Below are positions 51,538 to 63,351 of a stretch of 64,000 bases of DNA, in pieces. The DNA comes from Bugula neritina. Taxonomy: Eukaryota; Bryozoa; Gymnolaemata; Cheilostomatida; Bugulidae. Each line of letters opens with the position of its first letter. The first letter of the stretch is position 1. The notes beneath the pieces are model-generated. The model worked only from the letters and a program-made list of their open reading frames with translations. It was not told the origin of the DNA and searched no databases. The stretch spans positions 9,328,698-9,392,697 of the forward strand of contig OZ037765.1 of assembly GCA_964035545.1 (NCBI GenBank), in the 5' to 3' direction. A program made the position numbers and the translations under genes.

Positions 51538-52060
51538 ACCTCCTGTGATTGCCCGCTCCTGTACTGCAGCACATTCTGCTACACACCCTCTGAACTCTGC
51601 TTGTTGGATCCCATAAACATTGCCACTTATCTGTCTAGCTGTTTTTATTGTAATATTTTATCTTGTTATGGATTATTCTCCACATTTCAGGTTAACAATA
51701 AAATTATTTGAACCTAATCAAATTTATTTTGATTGAAAGGAAATGTAGCAGCAAATAGGTCCTGACCTGCTCATGGCTGGCAAATGTTCAAGAAATGTCA
51801 CTCTATTTGTAAAAGCACCTTTGTTGTCAAATGAAGTTGTTTAATTACTTAAATGTTCAACAATAGACTAGGCTTTGATTAGGCTTGAATTTTGCATAAA
51901 AGCAATTCCATTGGTGTAACTAATCATACTTTGCTTCATTGCATATTTAGCCAGTGTGTACGATACTAAATGCCCATTCAGTACTCAACTATGCACAGCG
52001 TATAGAGCATAATATATTGTGGATTTATTGTAAACTGTGACATTATGTTGTACATTTTCG
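51538..52060. other. Spacer between eIF3e and R-spondin
   Basis: About 520 bases holding the eIF3e 3' UTR with AATAAA at 51697-51702, then AT-rich DNA that must include the R-spondin promoter or 5' UTR. No other feature found. Confidence 0.5.
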
Positions 52061-55000
52061 ATGATGTCAAATCAACCATGGTCCTGCCAGATCTTCATTT
52101 CAATAGCTTTACTATTGGCAGTCATTGCTTTTAATATTAATACAGCATCATCACAAACCACAGTCACTAAGTTGGAAGCAACTGGTAATTATCCATCTCT
52201 ATCTGTAAATTATTTAGATGTAAAGTTTTTAAGTCGAGAATTTTTTTAGCTAAATCAGTTTAAATTCTAATATTGAATGTAGCGGTCATGCCTGCGCGTA
52301 AATTCTGTTGTAAATATGAAACAAATGAACTAATTAGTGACAATTTATATTTACATAATGATCAAAATATTATATTGAGTGATTTTAGTATAGACTATTA
52401 TAATACACCCATCTGCTTTATAGCTCGGTCCTCGTGCCCTTTCGGCTGTACAAAATGCTCTAAGTGGAATGGATGTGTTGACTGTGCCATGAATTTTACG
52501 TGGCATTTTGAAAAATCACAATTACGGACTATTGGAGTATGTTTACGAAGTTGTCCAGCAGGTTACCATATGCAAAGCAGAACGACTGCTCCAGGACACT
52601 ATAAATGTACAGGTAAATAATATTATACAGCTTTCCCTGGATCTTTCTTCTTTGAGCTGTACTGGCTTGTACATAATATGTTTCTGTTATATAAGCATAT
52701 TTAACCAAACTAAATACTAGCAATAGAAGGTATTGTTTCAATTTCACAATAACTGTTAACATTAGCGTGTTACATGTTAAAAGTATTAAAACTTGAAATG
52801 CAAATAAAAAGGTTTACTATAGCTTACAGCATTTTATAACTGTGGAGATAAAATAAAATTGATGAAATCAGCTTATTAAAGTGTATGAAACTAATAATTT
52901 GGCAACAGGTTTCGCCATTTCGTTAGCATAATTTTCAACCCAGCAAAAACTAAAAACCTATTGCTCAAACATTAGTTGAGTACATTTGTACTAACCCCTT
53001 TATACATTTGATGAGATTTATAAAAAAAATGTATTTTTAGTAGGTAAGCTGCCTTGCTGTTAAAAATTTGAAAATGTGAGTTTTGTATTACGTATAGGGG
53101 TAACGGGGGGGGGGGGTGGGGGGGGGGCACAACGGCCGAATTTTGCATTTGTTGCTCTCCTTTGTCTGTTTTTCAAATTACTAGTTCAATGATCTCTAGT
53201 CTTAATGCTGCATCTGTTGTCTATTACGGGTATCAGTTTGTTGTTTCTATCTCTCTCACAACTTTCAGAATAATGAAAATTTCATGACGAAAAAATTGGT
53301 CCATTGTACCCCGGTACCGGGGTACAATGGGCCACTGGGTGGGACGCAACAAATATATTGAAATTTTGCGTATTTTGTTACATCTGATTTTTATTTATCT
53401 AATATTACAAATAAATAAAAATACTCTTTCAGTTCTACAGCAAAATTCATGTCTTAGCTGCATGTACAGTTTGTGACACTACGGATATCAGAGGAAGGCA
53501 AAATCAAACGCACGTCATTTGGTTCTGCAGTGCCATTATCATTACTGCTTAGAACTAAAAATATTCTGTTTCTTTTACTTCGGAGGAACGTTTACTAAAA
53601 AATAACTTTAGTAACACGTACTACAAAATTCCGAGTGGACTTTTTTTATGAACTGTAGCTAAGGTGCATGCACGGCTAAGGTACTGGAGTACGGAAAAGA
53701 GAGGGGGAAGTAAATGAGCAAATCACAATTTATTTCAGTCAAATACATGTATATTCCTTCAATGGTGTAATATATAATGATTATCATGACTATCTACTAG
53801 TAGCAACAGCAGAGTGTTTTGTATTATGTATAAAATGGCAAAGCTTTAACCTCACCAGATGTATATATTAGGGGAGCTTCAACTTATAGTTTTGTAGTCT
53901 TACCATGATGTCTTTGATATTTTACAAAAGGTCAGAAATGGCTATATCTATAGATTTTAGTAACATTTCAACCAACTTTTTGGGCAAACAAACTAATAAC
54001 AGTGATCAGGGTGCAATAATCAAGTGGCCCATTGTACCCCGGTCAGCATGGCCCATTGTGCCCCGTGTGGCCAAATTGAAAATAAATGTGCCTCAAGGAA
54101 AATTTATTTCAGTGTTTGCTGTTATACTAGTTAAGCAATGTAGAGACAAGCAATGGCAACAATATTAGTAAAATATAGGGTTCTTGCCTTTGAGTATAAA
54201 AAGTTATAAAGCTTTAACGACATCCTAAAAAATTTACAAAAAGTAGGTAAAAACAATTTTTTACTCGCCTTTTCAACACGTATGTTCCGCAAGTGTTGAA
54301 ACTACAAAGGCTGAATAATTATGTCAATATCTTTTTATGAAAAAAAATCATAACTTCAAGTCAATAGGTTCTCTCACAATTTGGCCGGCTTTTTGTACCC
54401 CTATGACCGTTGTGCCCCCCCCCCCCCCCCCGTTACCCCTACTCATAAAAATCCAGCATTTAAATAAATAATAAAACAATTAGAATATATGTTAGTCATA
54501 GGGTTTAATCCAGAGCTCAAGTGGCAAGTTCTAAAATTGTTTTATTAGGGTTTTCTTTCAGACAATATGTATATGTTGTCTTTTGTGCAAAATACAGTGC
54601 ATGAATGTTTCATTTTTGTATACCTATTCGTAACTTGACTATTTTACACATTTTCATTCGTATAAAGATTCCCAATCACTTGTTTGTTATATAACATATC
54701 AATTGGAGAAAACTTCTTTTCGTTTGCATACAGACTTTTATTACAGGACTACTAATCCCTTTGCAAATTACTGGAAATTCTCATGATACATGAAGTCTCT
54801 ATTTACATGCATTACATTTCATATTCACAAAGTCTGCATAATATACAACTTGATTGAAAAGTTTTTGTAATAAAACCTGCTGTATTATTATTTTTAGAAT
54901 GCAAAGCAGATCATTGTGAAGTTTGTTCTAATATAGACTTCTGTGAGAAGTGCTTACCTTTTTATTTGGAGTACCGGGGTACATGCATTCTCAAGTGCCC

Positions 55001-56340
55001 TCTCAATTTATACCACTCTAAATACAGAAAGGACTGCTATGAAAAGGGTTTGTAATTATGTAAACTTATATATGCGTGAAAAGAATTCCAACATATGTTG
55101 AAATACTCGTTACTCATTGTGTGTGTTAATTCATTCAGATTTGTAAAAATAACTCAAAATTAATCAACTTTCTATTGCAAGATCAACACAAAAAGATTTG
55201 TGGCCCAGTTTTTGACCCTATAGATATTTAGTGTCATTTTGTGAAATTAAGTTATGAGGTTTAAATAAGTAAGAAAGTCATGTTGAAAACTCTACTGAGT
55301 GGAAACTAAAAAGCGTATAGTTGACCCGAATGGCTAATTTCTAATCGTAATTCACTTAGTAGATTATTGGCAATTTTAAAGACATCTTTTTCCAAAATAC
55401 AAAAAGGTAGAACATTTTTCACTGAGTTCAAAGATTAATGATAATGTCACACATAATTTTACGGTAGTTTTATTTGTATCCTTAAGAGCATTGATAATCA
55501 ATTAAAAGTCAAACATTTTATAAAAAAATAAGATGGAAAGCATGAAATTATAGTTTGTAATTCAATTGTATATAGAAGTATTGATTAAAATTGTGAGGTC
55601 ATTTAATTCAGTATAGTCGTTATTACTTAGATTGTAAGTACATCTCTGTTATGCTCCAGTGGATTGCTTAGTGGAGCCATGGACAAGCTGGTCTAGTTGC
55701 CTAAGAAATGGTGAAAAGTGTGGGTATAAGTGGGGCAATCAAACTCGTAGACGGAGAGTATTGCAGGAACCATCTATAAATGGACAGCCTTGCCCTTCTC
55801 TTGCTCAGTCTCAAAGATGTAAACTAGCAGAAAGATACTGCAATTTCAATAACTCGGTCAAATTAGGTAAGCTGCAGCAACGGATTCTCATATGTTAGCA
55901 AAACTTTCATGTCGGTTTGAAAACCTAGAACAAAATTTTAGAAATAAAAACTTGTTTTGTATCAGAACATCCACTTTCTTACCTCCTTTTTATATCAGGG
56001 TGTATGATTTGCAGATGTTTTGTATAATAACATGTATTTTCTGTGTCTATATGCAGATTTTATCCCAAAGGAAAGACACACCAGACGTGTGGCAAGAAGA
56101 CGAGCTCGTTGCCGTTTGCAGAGAAAATCAGGAAAGCCATGCAAGCGCAAGGATTATTTAATCAACTCAGAAAACTATAAGCCAGCAATAATTGAGCCAG
56201 AAACTAACAATTGGAACTCAACTTCGTACTACGACTATTACAGGCAAAGTGCCGAGTTGCTACAACTGCTTAATTTGCAGCAGAATAAAAAGAAGTCAAA
56301 TGGAGATCAAATCGCTATACCGAAGTTTGATCCAGGATAG
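52061..56340 (+). CDS. RSPO: R-spondin family secreted Wnt agonist
   Basis: Secreted protein that potentiates Wnt/beta-catenin signalling by bridging LGR receptors and the ZNRF3/RNF43 ligases. Exons: 52061-52184, 52424-52612, 54898-55047, 55660-55866, 56057-56340; 317 residues, all introns in phase 1 as in vertebrate genes. Signal peptide about 1-34 (hydrophobic IFISIALLLAVIAF). Furin-like repeat 1 (46-103) holds CPFGCTKCSKWNGCVDC and IGVCLRSCPAGY. Furin-like repeat 2 (106-157) holds CEVCSNIDFCEKC. TSP type 1 domain about 155-213 (EPWTSWSSC, CGYKWGNQTRRRRVL, RCKLAERYC). A basic tail follows (RRVARRRARCRLQRK, CKRK), probably heparin-binding, then a Tyr/Asn-rich end. Start: the first ATG of the exon (MMSNQ). 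K72, R76 and T77 align with ligase-contact R66, R70 and Q71 of human RSPO1; S115 and F119 align with LGR-contact F106 and F110. Poly(A) signal AATAAA at 56571. Confidence 0.95.
53097..54439. mobile_element. TA-flanked transposon with G-run terminal inverted repeats
   Basis: Lies in R-spondin intron 2. The left end GGGGTAACGGGG... and the right end ...CCCCGTTACCCC are inverted repeats continuing through a G-run (about 20 bases) into CACAACGG and its complement CCGTTGTG. Both ends abut TA (53095-53096, 54440-54441), as expected for a TA target duplication. Length about 1,343 bases, no recognisable transposase. It contains a 30 bp perfect palindrome at 53301-53330 and two further direct copies of its arm (CCCATTGTACCCCGG near 54028 and CCCATTGTGCCCCG near 54052). 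Confidence 0.8.
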
Positions 56341-58795
56341 CTCCTTAATATTTTACATCTATCTATTATTTTGTAAATTTATAATGTGGTAAGACTCCAC
56401 ACCACACTGCTGTAATATCTGTAGAATTCTAAGAATTCTAATATATAGTGAAATTTGGATAATTTAAGCAAAATGCAATGCAAACTAATTATTTTCATTT
56501 TGAATCCTCCATGATTTGAAATAAGTAAATTTAACTAATATGTGGTAGATATATGCCTTTGTTGATGCTAAATAAAATAGGAAAAACTTTTCAATTTTAC
56601 CATGTGAACATATTTAGCACAATAATATTTTCTTACAGATATGCCTATATACATGCACAATGCTATATCATATACACTTATGTTCTATACACTCTAAATC
56701 AAAGTTAAAAAATAGTTAGCTTTTTCTATTTACATGCTTTAATGCTTACCCATCACTCAATATGACCAATGGAGTCTAAAAGATAATGCATATGTTTATT
56801 GGCTAGAAATTCGTAACCATTAAACTATAGTTTCAGTTCAGTGTTCGTAACCTGATGGGCTTTGACATATGCTCTGCCTTTATTATTATGATTGTATTCA
56901 AAGATCTGAGGCTAAATATATGATGTAATTTGGCACATTGCTATTATAATAGCCAGAGATGCACGTAGCTTGTACTAATCAAATGTGTAGACTGTAGAAT
57001 GTAGATTGACAGTGCTGAGCTGATTCACCACAAAACGTGGATAGACTGTTGCTGAGGTCAATAGGTCAACAAACTTGATCGCGATCTTGATTATCAAAAA
57101 GCAAAGTTCACACAGCTGATTATCAAAAGCCTGCCCAATTTCTTTGATTGAACAAAGTGTAGTAGGTAGCGGCCTATGCAGTTAGTCCCTATCTTATCAC
57201 CCACTCGAATATTACAGGTTTTGAGCTAAGAGGAAAGTGTGAAAACAAACCACTTGCTGCTAGTTGTACAACTAGTAGGTGCTGTCTAATTGTGAACTGG
57301 AAGTGTTAATCACCATGAGTACGACAACGTTTGACTCAAATTATATCATAGGTGAACATTTCAGATATTGACTTATGACTCTAGTCATAAGCATCAAGTC
57401 AGAAAAGTAAGTAGCTCAAGGTGTGATCTTGTGGTGACCTTCTCAATTTACAAATCTGCTCTCAAATGTGTAGCCAGTCTGCTTATACTTAATAGCAAAT
57501 ACTAATGTATCTTATGTATTTATGTAGGTTTATGGTCGACTTATAGCTACTGGTTCAAGCACTTACCTGTCAATCTCAATATTACTAATTTTGGCAACAG
57601 GGCAGATTTTAAGTAAGCAAGAAAAACATACTTTTTATAAAGCAATAGCTGTTTAAATGAAAACATTACAGACTTCATACAAAGTAGAAGTACAATTACT
57701 GCCTGCGGTTTAAATCATGGGTTGAAATTCTCGTGAGAATATAACTTCTTTGTTACATTTCTCATCAAGAACACATGCTTTCATCCATTTCTCCAATACT
57801 GCACCTAATTGATTATTTGCTGATGACCACAACCTTTTTATTTAGCCGAAATAATTCCCAATCACTATAGACATAAGGAAATTATGAGTTAAAAGAAGTT
57901 TAAACTTTGTGCTATAAAATAAGTTACAGTAAACATAAGTATGACAAACTACACGTTATTAAAACATTGCAAGCAAGACTGAATGGCTTTTATTTGAACG
58001 TTTCCAACGCAAAATTTGTGGACAAGTTCATTACATTTCTAGATAGGATAAAAATAATGTTATATTATACTCTCATCTTTATTGGCAACACTAACTTTGT
58101 CAAATAGTGAGGTTCTCTGTAAACTTGAAAAGCAAATACCCTCTTTACTTACCTTAAAAACACTTTATTACAAAATTTCAACTCATTTGAAAATTTTAGA
58201 TTCAGTTACTGTTTATTATCTTTGAATAATGCAGGAAATACCCATCTTAAACTATTGCATCTATTGCAAAAAACACTGAAAAATATTTGTAACAAGCATT
58301 TACTTTCTTGTCTAAATCATTATTTCCTAGTCTTTCAATCATAGCTATTTACACTTTACACACAAACCACTGCGACTCTCACACAAACTTGATTTCTCTC
58401 AGCCATCATAATTGCATAACCATTTCGCTAGATTTTCATGGGAAAGTGGAGCTCCAATACTCATCAGTATGAAGTTAACTGTCCAACTCAGGGCTTTGAG
58501 GGTGAAAACTGGTTTTAAACACACAGTGAAAAGCTACTTGATGGCAAATCTATAACAGTAAATTAAAATGGAATTCGTGACTGCTAAACACAAGTTACAT
58601 GATCCTCAAATTAACCAAAACACTTTTACTGTCTTTCAATTGGGTTGTGCTCAATAATGTGTATATTTTGTAACTCTGCAATTTTTTCTGCTTCACACTA
58701 AACATCATAGTTACAAAAATGTGTAAAAATTTAAGGATAATACTGCCCTTTACAGCTAATCTATATTGAAACAAAACTATTGTAGAAGATTTGCA
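56341..58795. other. R-spondin 3' flank and spacer
   Basis: No gene found in 2.4 kb. Poly(A) signal AATAAA at 56571 probably ends R-spondin. A perfect 16 bp palindrome CTAGTTGTACAACTAG lies at 57260-57275. An acceptor-like GATTTGCAG ends at about 58795, before the next start codon. Confidence 0.45.
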
Positions 58796-58817
58796 GAATA
58801 CAAAAAGAAATCCAAAG

Positions 58818-60489
58818 ATGAAGGTGAAGAGAGTATTGGTTTGCATTTGTCTGACAATTATAGTTATCATGTTCACTATTTACCTCACCTTTCTCCATCA
58901 TCCACCACCGGATGAGATACTCAGAAACCAGCAGTCAAAGCTCTCACTGGAGGATTTTCAACTTGACCCAAATATAGAACATTCAATGGCAGAAATTGCT
59001 CAAGCTGCATGGGGAGCATGGCTATATCAAAACCAATATGTATCAATTGGCGATGTTTTTGATACCGATTGTGGTAGGTGTAACTCCAAGTTAACCAGTT
59101 GTAGGTTATTAGACATGAAAAGTAGCCTATATAGTATACCAGGTGACCATGTTAAGTTGATCATAGTAGCTCAAAGAACATACCGGTAACTATATAGGTT
59201 AATTAAATGATTTCAATGTTACGCTGTTATGTAACCTTCATTTAAGCCTGTAAATATAATTTTATAATAATGACAAAATTTCTATTCAGCTGGATATTAA
59301 ACAAACCTTTATCTTTCGTGAATTTGGGTATCTGAACTGGAGGATAGTGTATTTTGAGTCTCTGTATAGCTAGAAGGATGTTTTCATACGAACTATAATA
59401 TATTATATAGATGATAAAGAAAGAATTCTGGTTGGGAAATTAGTACTGCTTCCAGACCCAGATACCAATGGAGTAAAAGTTCGTGCATATGCCAACACCT
59501 CTTTTGGTACGTAGAAAGCCAACTTGCAGTTTATTTCATAAATAGAAACAACTAACAATTTTTTAATTAAAACAATGTATAACTATCCTTTTGTTTAGTT
59601 GCTAAAATGTATTTATTGAAATTAGAATTTATAATAAGAAAATAGGGCTCCAAGTTGAGGAAACCAAAACTAAAAGATAATATGAGTTTCAGCAACAGAA
59701 AAGTGCAATTAATTCCATGCTTTGTCCAATAAGTATTATAAATTTTTAGTGGACGAAATTTATATATGTAATGATTTGTAATGATACTTTTGCAGACAAC
59801 CCCATTATATATGGTACACTGCATGCTTTGGTTCACTACAATGGTAAAGAGTTCTTCAACAATGGTCTTGATCTGTGCACAGTTGACAAGAATGAGAAAG
59901 ATAAATCCCAAGTATTATCATGTCCAATCAGCAAAGGCATGCATTTCTTCGTGAAAGAGAAGAAAGTTTCACCATTTCTACCCACAGTAAGCTAATAGGA
60001 CACAGTCTATATAAAACACAAAATGTAATTGTACTGCCATGCTCTAAAGTACACTGCTTTACTGTGTGAGCCTATGTGTAAGAAGCTTACCACACTGTAT
60101 AATATATGTAAACTATTGTGTAAATGTCTTATAAACCAATTTTACTCAGCATGGGTCATTTTATTTTGTCTATCTATATATTTTATACATCTAATATTAT
60201 GTATGTATGAGCAAAGTGACTGCAAGCTTAAAGCCTCAATATTAATATTATTTCAATACCCCATACTGTTTTATACTATTAAACTATTTTGGCCAGCTAT
60301 AAAAGTAACTTATGTAAGTAAACCTTGCACGCATAGGTTCGACTATAGAAATAAATGAGGTTCCTTATACCAAACCTACCTTCTTGATAATAATATTTAC
60401 AATTTTAGGGAGAGTACAAAGTGAAGATTTGGATTACTAATCAAGACAAGATGACAGTCATGTGTTCCAATACACTATTGAAAATATAG
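58818..60489 (+). CDS. GM2-activator-like ML-domain protein with N-terminal membrane anchor
   Basis: Probable lipid-binding protein of the ML (MD-2-related) fold, closest in pattern to ganglioside GM2 activator. Exons: 58818-59073, 59411-59506, 59796-59986, 60409-60489; 207 residues. Residues about 5-27 form one hydrophobic helix after a basic MKVKR start, so it is either a signal anchor (type II membrane) or an uncleaved signal. The ML part begins about residue 75 (SIGDVFDTDC), then LVGKLVLLPDPDTNGVKVRAYA, echoing the family's LxLxPDPI...V motif. It continues with SCPISKGMHFF and LPTGEYKVKIWITN...CSNTLLKI, matching the C-terminal half (CPFKEGTYSL, TTGNYRIESVL). The exon 1 donor was chosen at G|GTAGGT (59074); the open frame runs on to 59185, but the later GTAACT donor leaves no in-frame join. 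Similarity was judged by eye, so the family call is moderate. Poly(A) signal AATAAA at 60943. Confidence 0.7.
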
Positions 60490-61023
60490 ATTCAATCAAA
60501 TCACTGTATTTTCAACTACTCAGGGTTATTTGTCAGCTATACGAAACATTATAATTTCTATTTCTCTACACACCATAGATAAATGGGACTAAAAAGAGTG
60601 GCTTTCCATAATTTTGTTTAAATCATCTAAAAACTAGCCATAATAGATTATAACTAGATAAACTCTAGGCTCCTTCTACATGTACTGAGTTCTTCATGAG
60701 TAACTGTATGTGTAAGATACGAGGCCTACATTTCCCTAAAACTGTTTCAAAGTAACTAAGTATTTGTGCAGTATAGATACTTTTCTTTTGTGAATATATT
60801 ATTATATTTTTCATACCTCATACAAAACACATCAGAGGGTTCACAAATCTCACTAATACACTTCGAGTAAAATAGTGTTCTATATAGATAGCAATGAAAG
60901 TATAATTAAAATCATGTATCAACTAATATAAGTACAATGTAAAATAAATATTTTTACCAAATCAACATGAATGTCAAAATTTGAGTACAGACAACACAAC
61001 AGAGCAAACTCGACCATCATGTC
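60490..61023. other. Convergent 3' region between the ML-domain and SAS-6-like genes
   Basis: AT-rich, no coding exon. AATAAA at 60943-60948 may end the plus-strand gene. The minus-strand gene ends at 61024. Confidence 0.4.
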
Positions 61024-63351
61024 TCACTTTTGGGTGGGGAAATACGCAGCCACTAAAGCACCGTGTGGTTTTACAGCGTCCTTGCTAATTCTGGCTTTGA
61101 CTGTTGGAAGGAAAGGATCAGCTGGACTAGTAGACCAATTTCTGGTCTTCAAAGGAGCTGGAGCAGGCCCGGGACATTGTGGAAGATACTTGGCGTCTAT
61201 GGCTGGTTGGCTACAACACAAATTATGTAAATATCAGCTAAAAAGTGGACTTGGCGACTCTTTGTTTTGTTCAGGTGGTGACATGGCAAGGTATTAAGGT
61301 CACTGAAATACTTCAAGTGTAGTTTGAGACGCAATGGCGATCATTTCAGGTTTTCAATACTACACAAACTTACATCAGAAGCTGAACCTAGCACACCCAC
61401 TAATACAACTATTTCTTATTTAACAACTGGAACTTCAATATGGAGTAATTAAATATGTGTAAAACAGTAAGAAAATTAGATCATTAGCTACAATGTTTTT
61501 ATATCAACATCAGTTTTTCCAAATTAAACATACCTATTTTAAGCATTGTAGGACCAACATTAGTTTTGCACCCAAGAAAAACAGTCTAATACTTTTCTAA
61601 AAATTAATTGTAGATGAAAGGATAAATGAAAGTAATTATAAACCTTTGACCAGCCTTTGGCATACCTTCTTTATAATATATTCTATAGAATTTACACAAC
61701 CATACATCTCTGGTGGTAGTTTTAACATAATCCATAAGTACAGTAATAAAATAGGATCAAATACATGCTACAAAATCTCAGCCCCCCCCCCCCCCCACAG
61801 AAACATTATTAGATCAACAGGAAACTTACTTCTCTTTGCTTTCATCAGAATTCTCTAGAATTGGTGTACTTTTGAATTTTGGTTGTGGGATTTTCGAGAG
61901 CTGATTTGGAGTAGCATCACCCGACTTGTCCTAAAGAATAAATGCGTAATTTAAACTTGATAATAATTATTACCATATTATAAAGGAAAACAATATAATA
62001 CAAACTAACAGGAAATCTTACCACTTCCTGTGCCAGAAGTTACAAATTGGTTTAAAAATAATGGCTACAATAAAGTTGTGTTTGCACAAATTACTTAGAA
62101 TTCAGTCATGACTGAAGCCCAAGCAGTACTTACAGGAGAGAAGGACTTAGTGAAGTTGCGAGATCCTACAGACTGGGAGATGGACACTGTGTGTGTGGGG
62201 ATAACTCCTGAGGAAGAGCTACTTACACCGATACGTGCTCTTCCCATCTGAACCTGATCCAGTTGTTTGTTCAGCCAAGTGATTACTGTAAGCAAAGCAT
62301 TAACAATCTTGGTGAAAAAAACAAAACAAATCATATGAAAAAATGAAACTTCTGCAAAATATGATCACCAGTACATAAAATTATGAGCGTTAAAAAATTA
62401 ATCAAAACATTTTATGCACAATAACACTAAAAAAGCTACATGTAACTAGCTGGCTACCGAAAATGTATTGGCTACATTTGCACATGGGTTTTCGTTAAAT
62501 AACCTTAAAGGTCACTATATAGCATCAACTATTATTTTCAATATTCCATTATAGATCATCCATTTAAGCCATCATTCTTTAAACCTATTCTAAGCATTTC
62601 TGAAGCAAGCTATGAATGAACTTAAGGCATGTATTATAATACCAGTTGTTTGCTTACCATTCTCATTGCTAGCCAGTTTCTTTTCATATTCTGTATGCTC
62701 AGATTGAAGGAATTCTAACTTTGACTTTAATTCATTTATCTAAATGAAATCAGCTCTACTAAAGTGTGAATTTACTATTTTCATGTGCCATTTAGATTAG
62801 AATAATTGCTTGCATTTTCAAGGACATCACTTGTAGTAATTCCTTGTAAAGTACTGATGTTTAACCAATCAATGCACTCAATTTTAAATAAAAACAAAAG
62901 CATGCCAGAGACAATTCAGATTGATAAAGTTGCCGAGTCAATATATAGAATTATGTGGTTTTATGAAAAAGTCATCCCTAAACTTTTAGAGATAGGTGCA
63001 GTATTGGAGAAATTGAGAAAAGCCCGTGTTCTAGATTAGATATGTAGCATAAGAAGTTGTGTTCTTGCAAGAATTTCAACCGGCACCCCAAACCAAAATT
63101 TAATAAAAAAATGTATAGAACTTAAGCTATCTCAAATTCTCCACTACTGCTCCTAAATAAAATTCTACTAACACAATATATACCTCAAGCTATTGAGACT
63201 GAAACTAAAACAAATGAAAACATACTTCTTTTGAGTTGGAGGTAGCTCGGGTTTCAAGTTCTTGAAGTTCTCGTTGTTGGGTTTCCACTTGCTTTTCCTT
63301 CTCTTTCAGAACTTCTTCTTGTTTCAAGGCTATCTGTGATCTTAGCTTAAG
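61024..63351 (-). CDS. SASS6: Spindle assembly abnormal protein 6 homologue, C-terminal part
   Basis: Centriole cartwheel protein; its N-terminal head rings and coiled-coil spokes set nine-fold symmetry. Only the C-terminal part is here. Exons in transcript order: 63351-63226, 62739-62658, 62285-62134, 61930-61830, 61210-61024; 215 residues with consistent phases. Residues 1-70 are coiled coil (LKQEEVLKEKEKQVETQQRE, then LEFLQSEHTEYEKKL), leading to NENVITWLNKQLDQ, which matches the family's conserved end of the spoke. A Ser/Thr/Pro-rich disordered tail follows, with PAIDAKYLPQ and TSPADPFLPTVKARIS. The first visible exon begins at an acceptor (63352-63353), so the head and most of the coiled coil lie beyond the right edge. 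The identification rests chiefly on the ITWLNKQL block. An internal GTAAGT in the 62285-62134 exon could be an alternative donor. Confidence 0.75.
61782..61798. repeat. Poly-C run
   Basis: A run of about 16 C in the last intron of the SAS-6-like gene. Runs of this kind recur here (27354-27367, 53107-53131, 54415-54431) against an AT-rich background. Confidence 0.7.

Noticed and set aside
51691-51711. Alternative last exon of eIF3e after the CACATTTCAG acceptor
   Set aside because: It would encode VNNKII and stop, unlike any eIF3e end, whereas the exon at 51517 gives WGAQDF. The site also overlaps the poly(A) signal.
59074-59189. Extension of ML-gene exon 1 to the GTAACT donor at 59186
   Set aside because: That donor leaves phase 2, and joining to 59411 gives a stop at once. 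The GTAGGT donor at 59074 gives phase 1 and a good match to the GM2-activator pattern.
60971-61297. 108-codon plus-strand open frame (MSKFEYRQHNRANSTIMSHFW...)
   Set aside because: It is antisense to the last exon of the SAS-6-like gene, whose frame, phase and acceptor are consistent on the minus strand.
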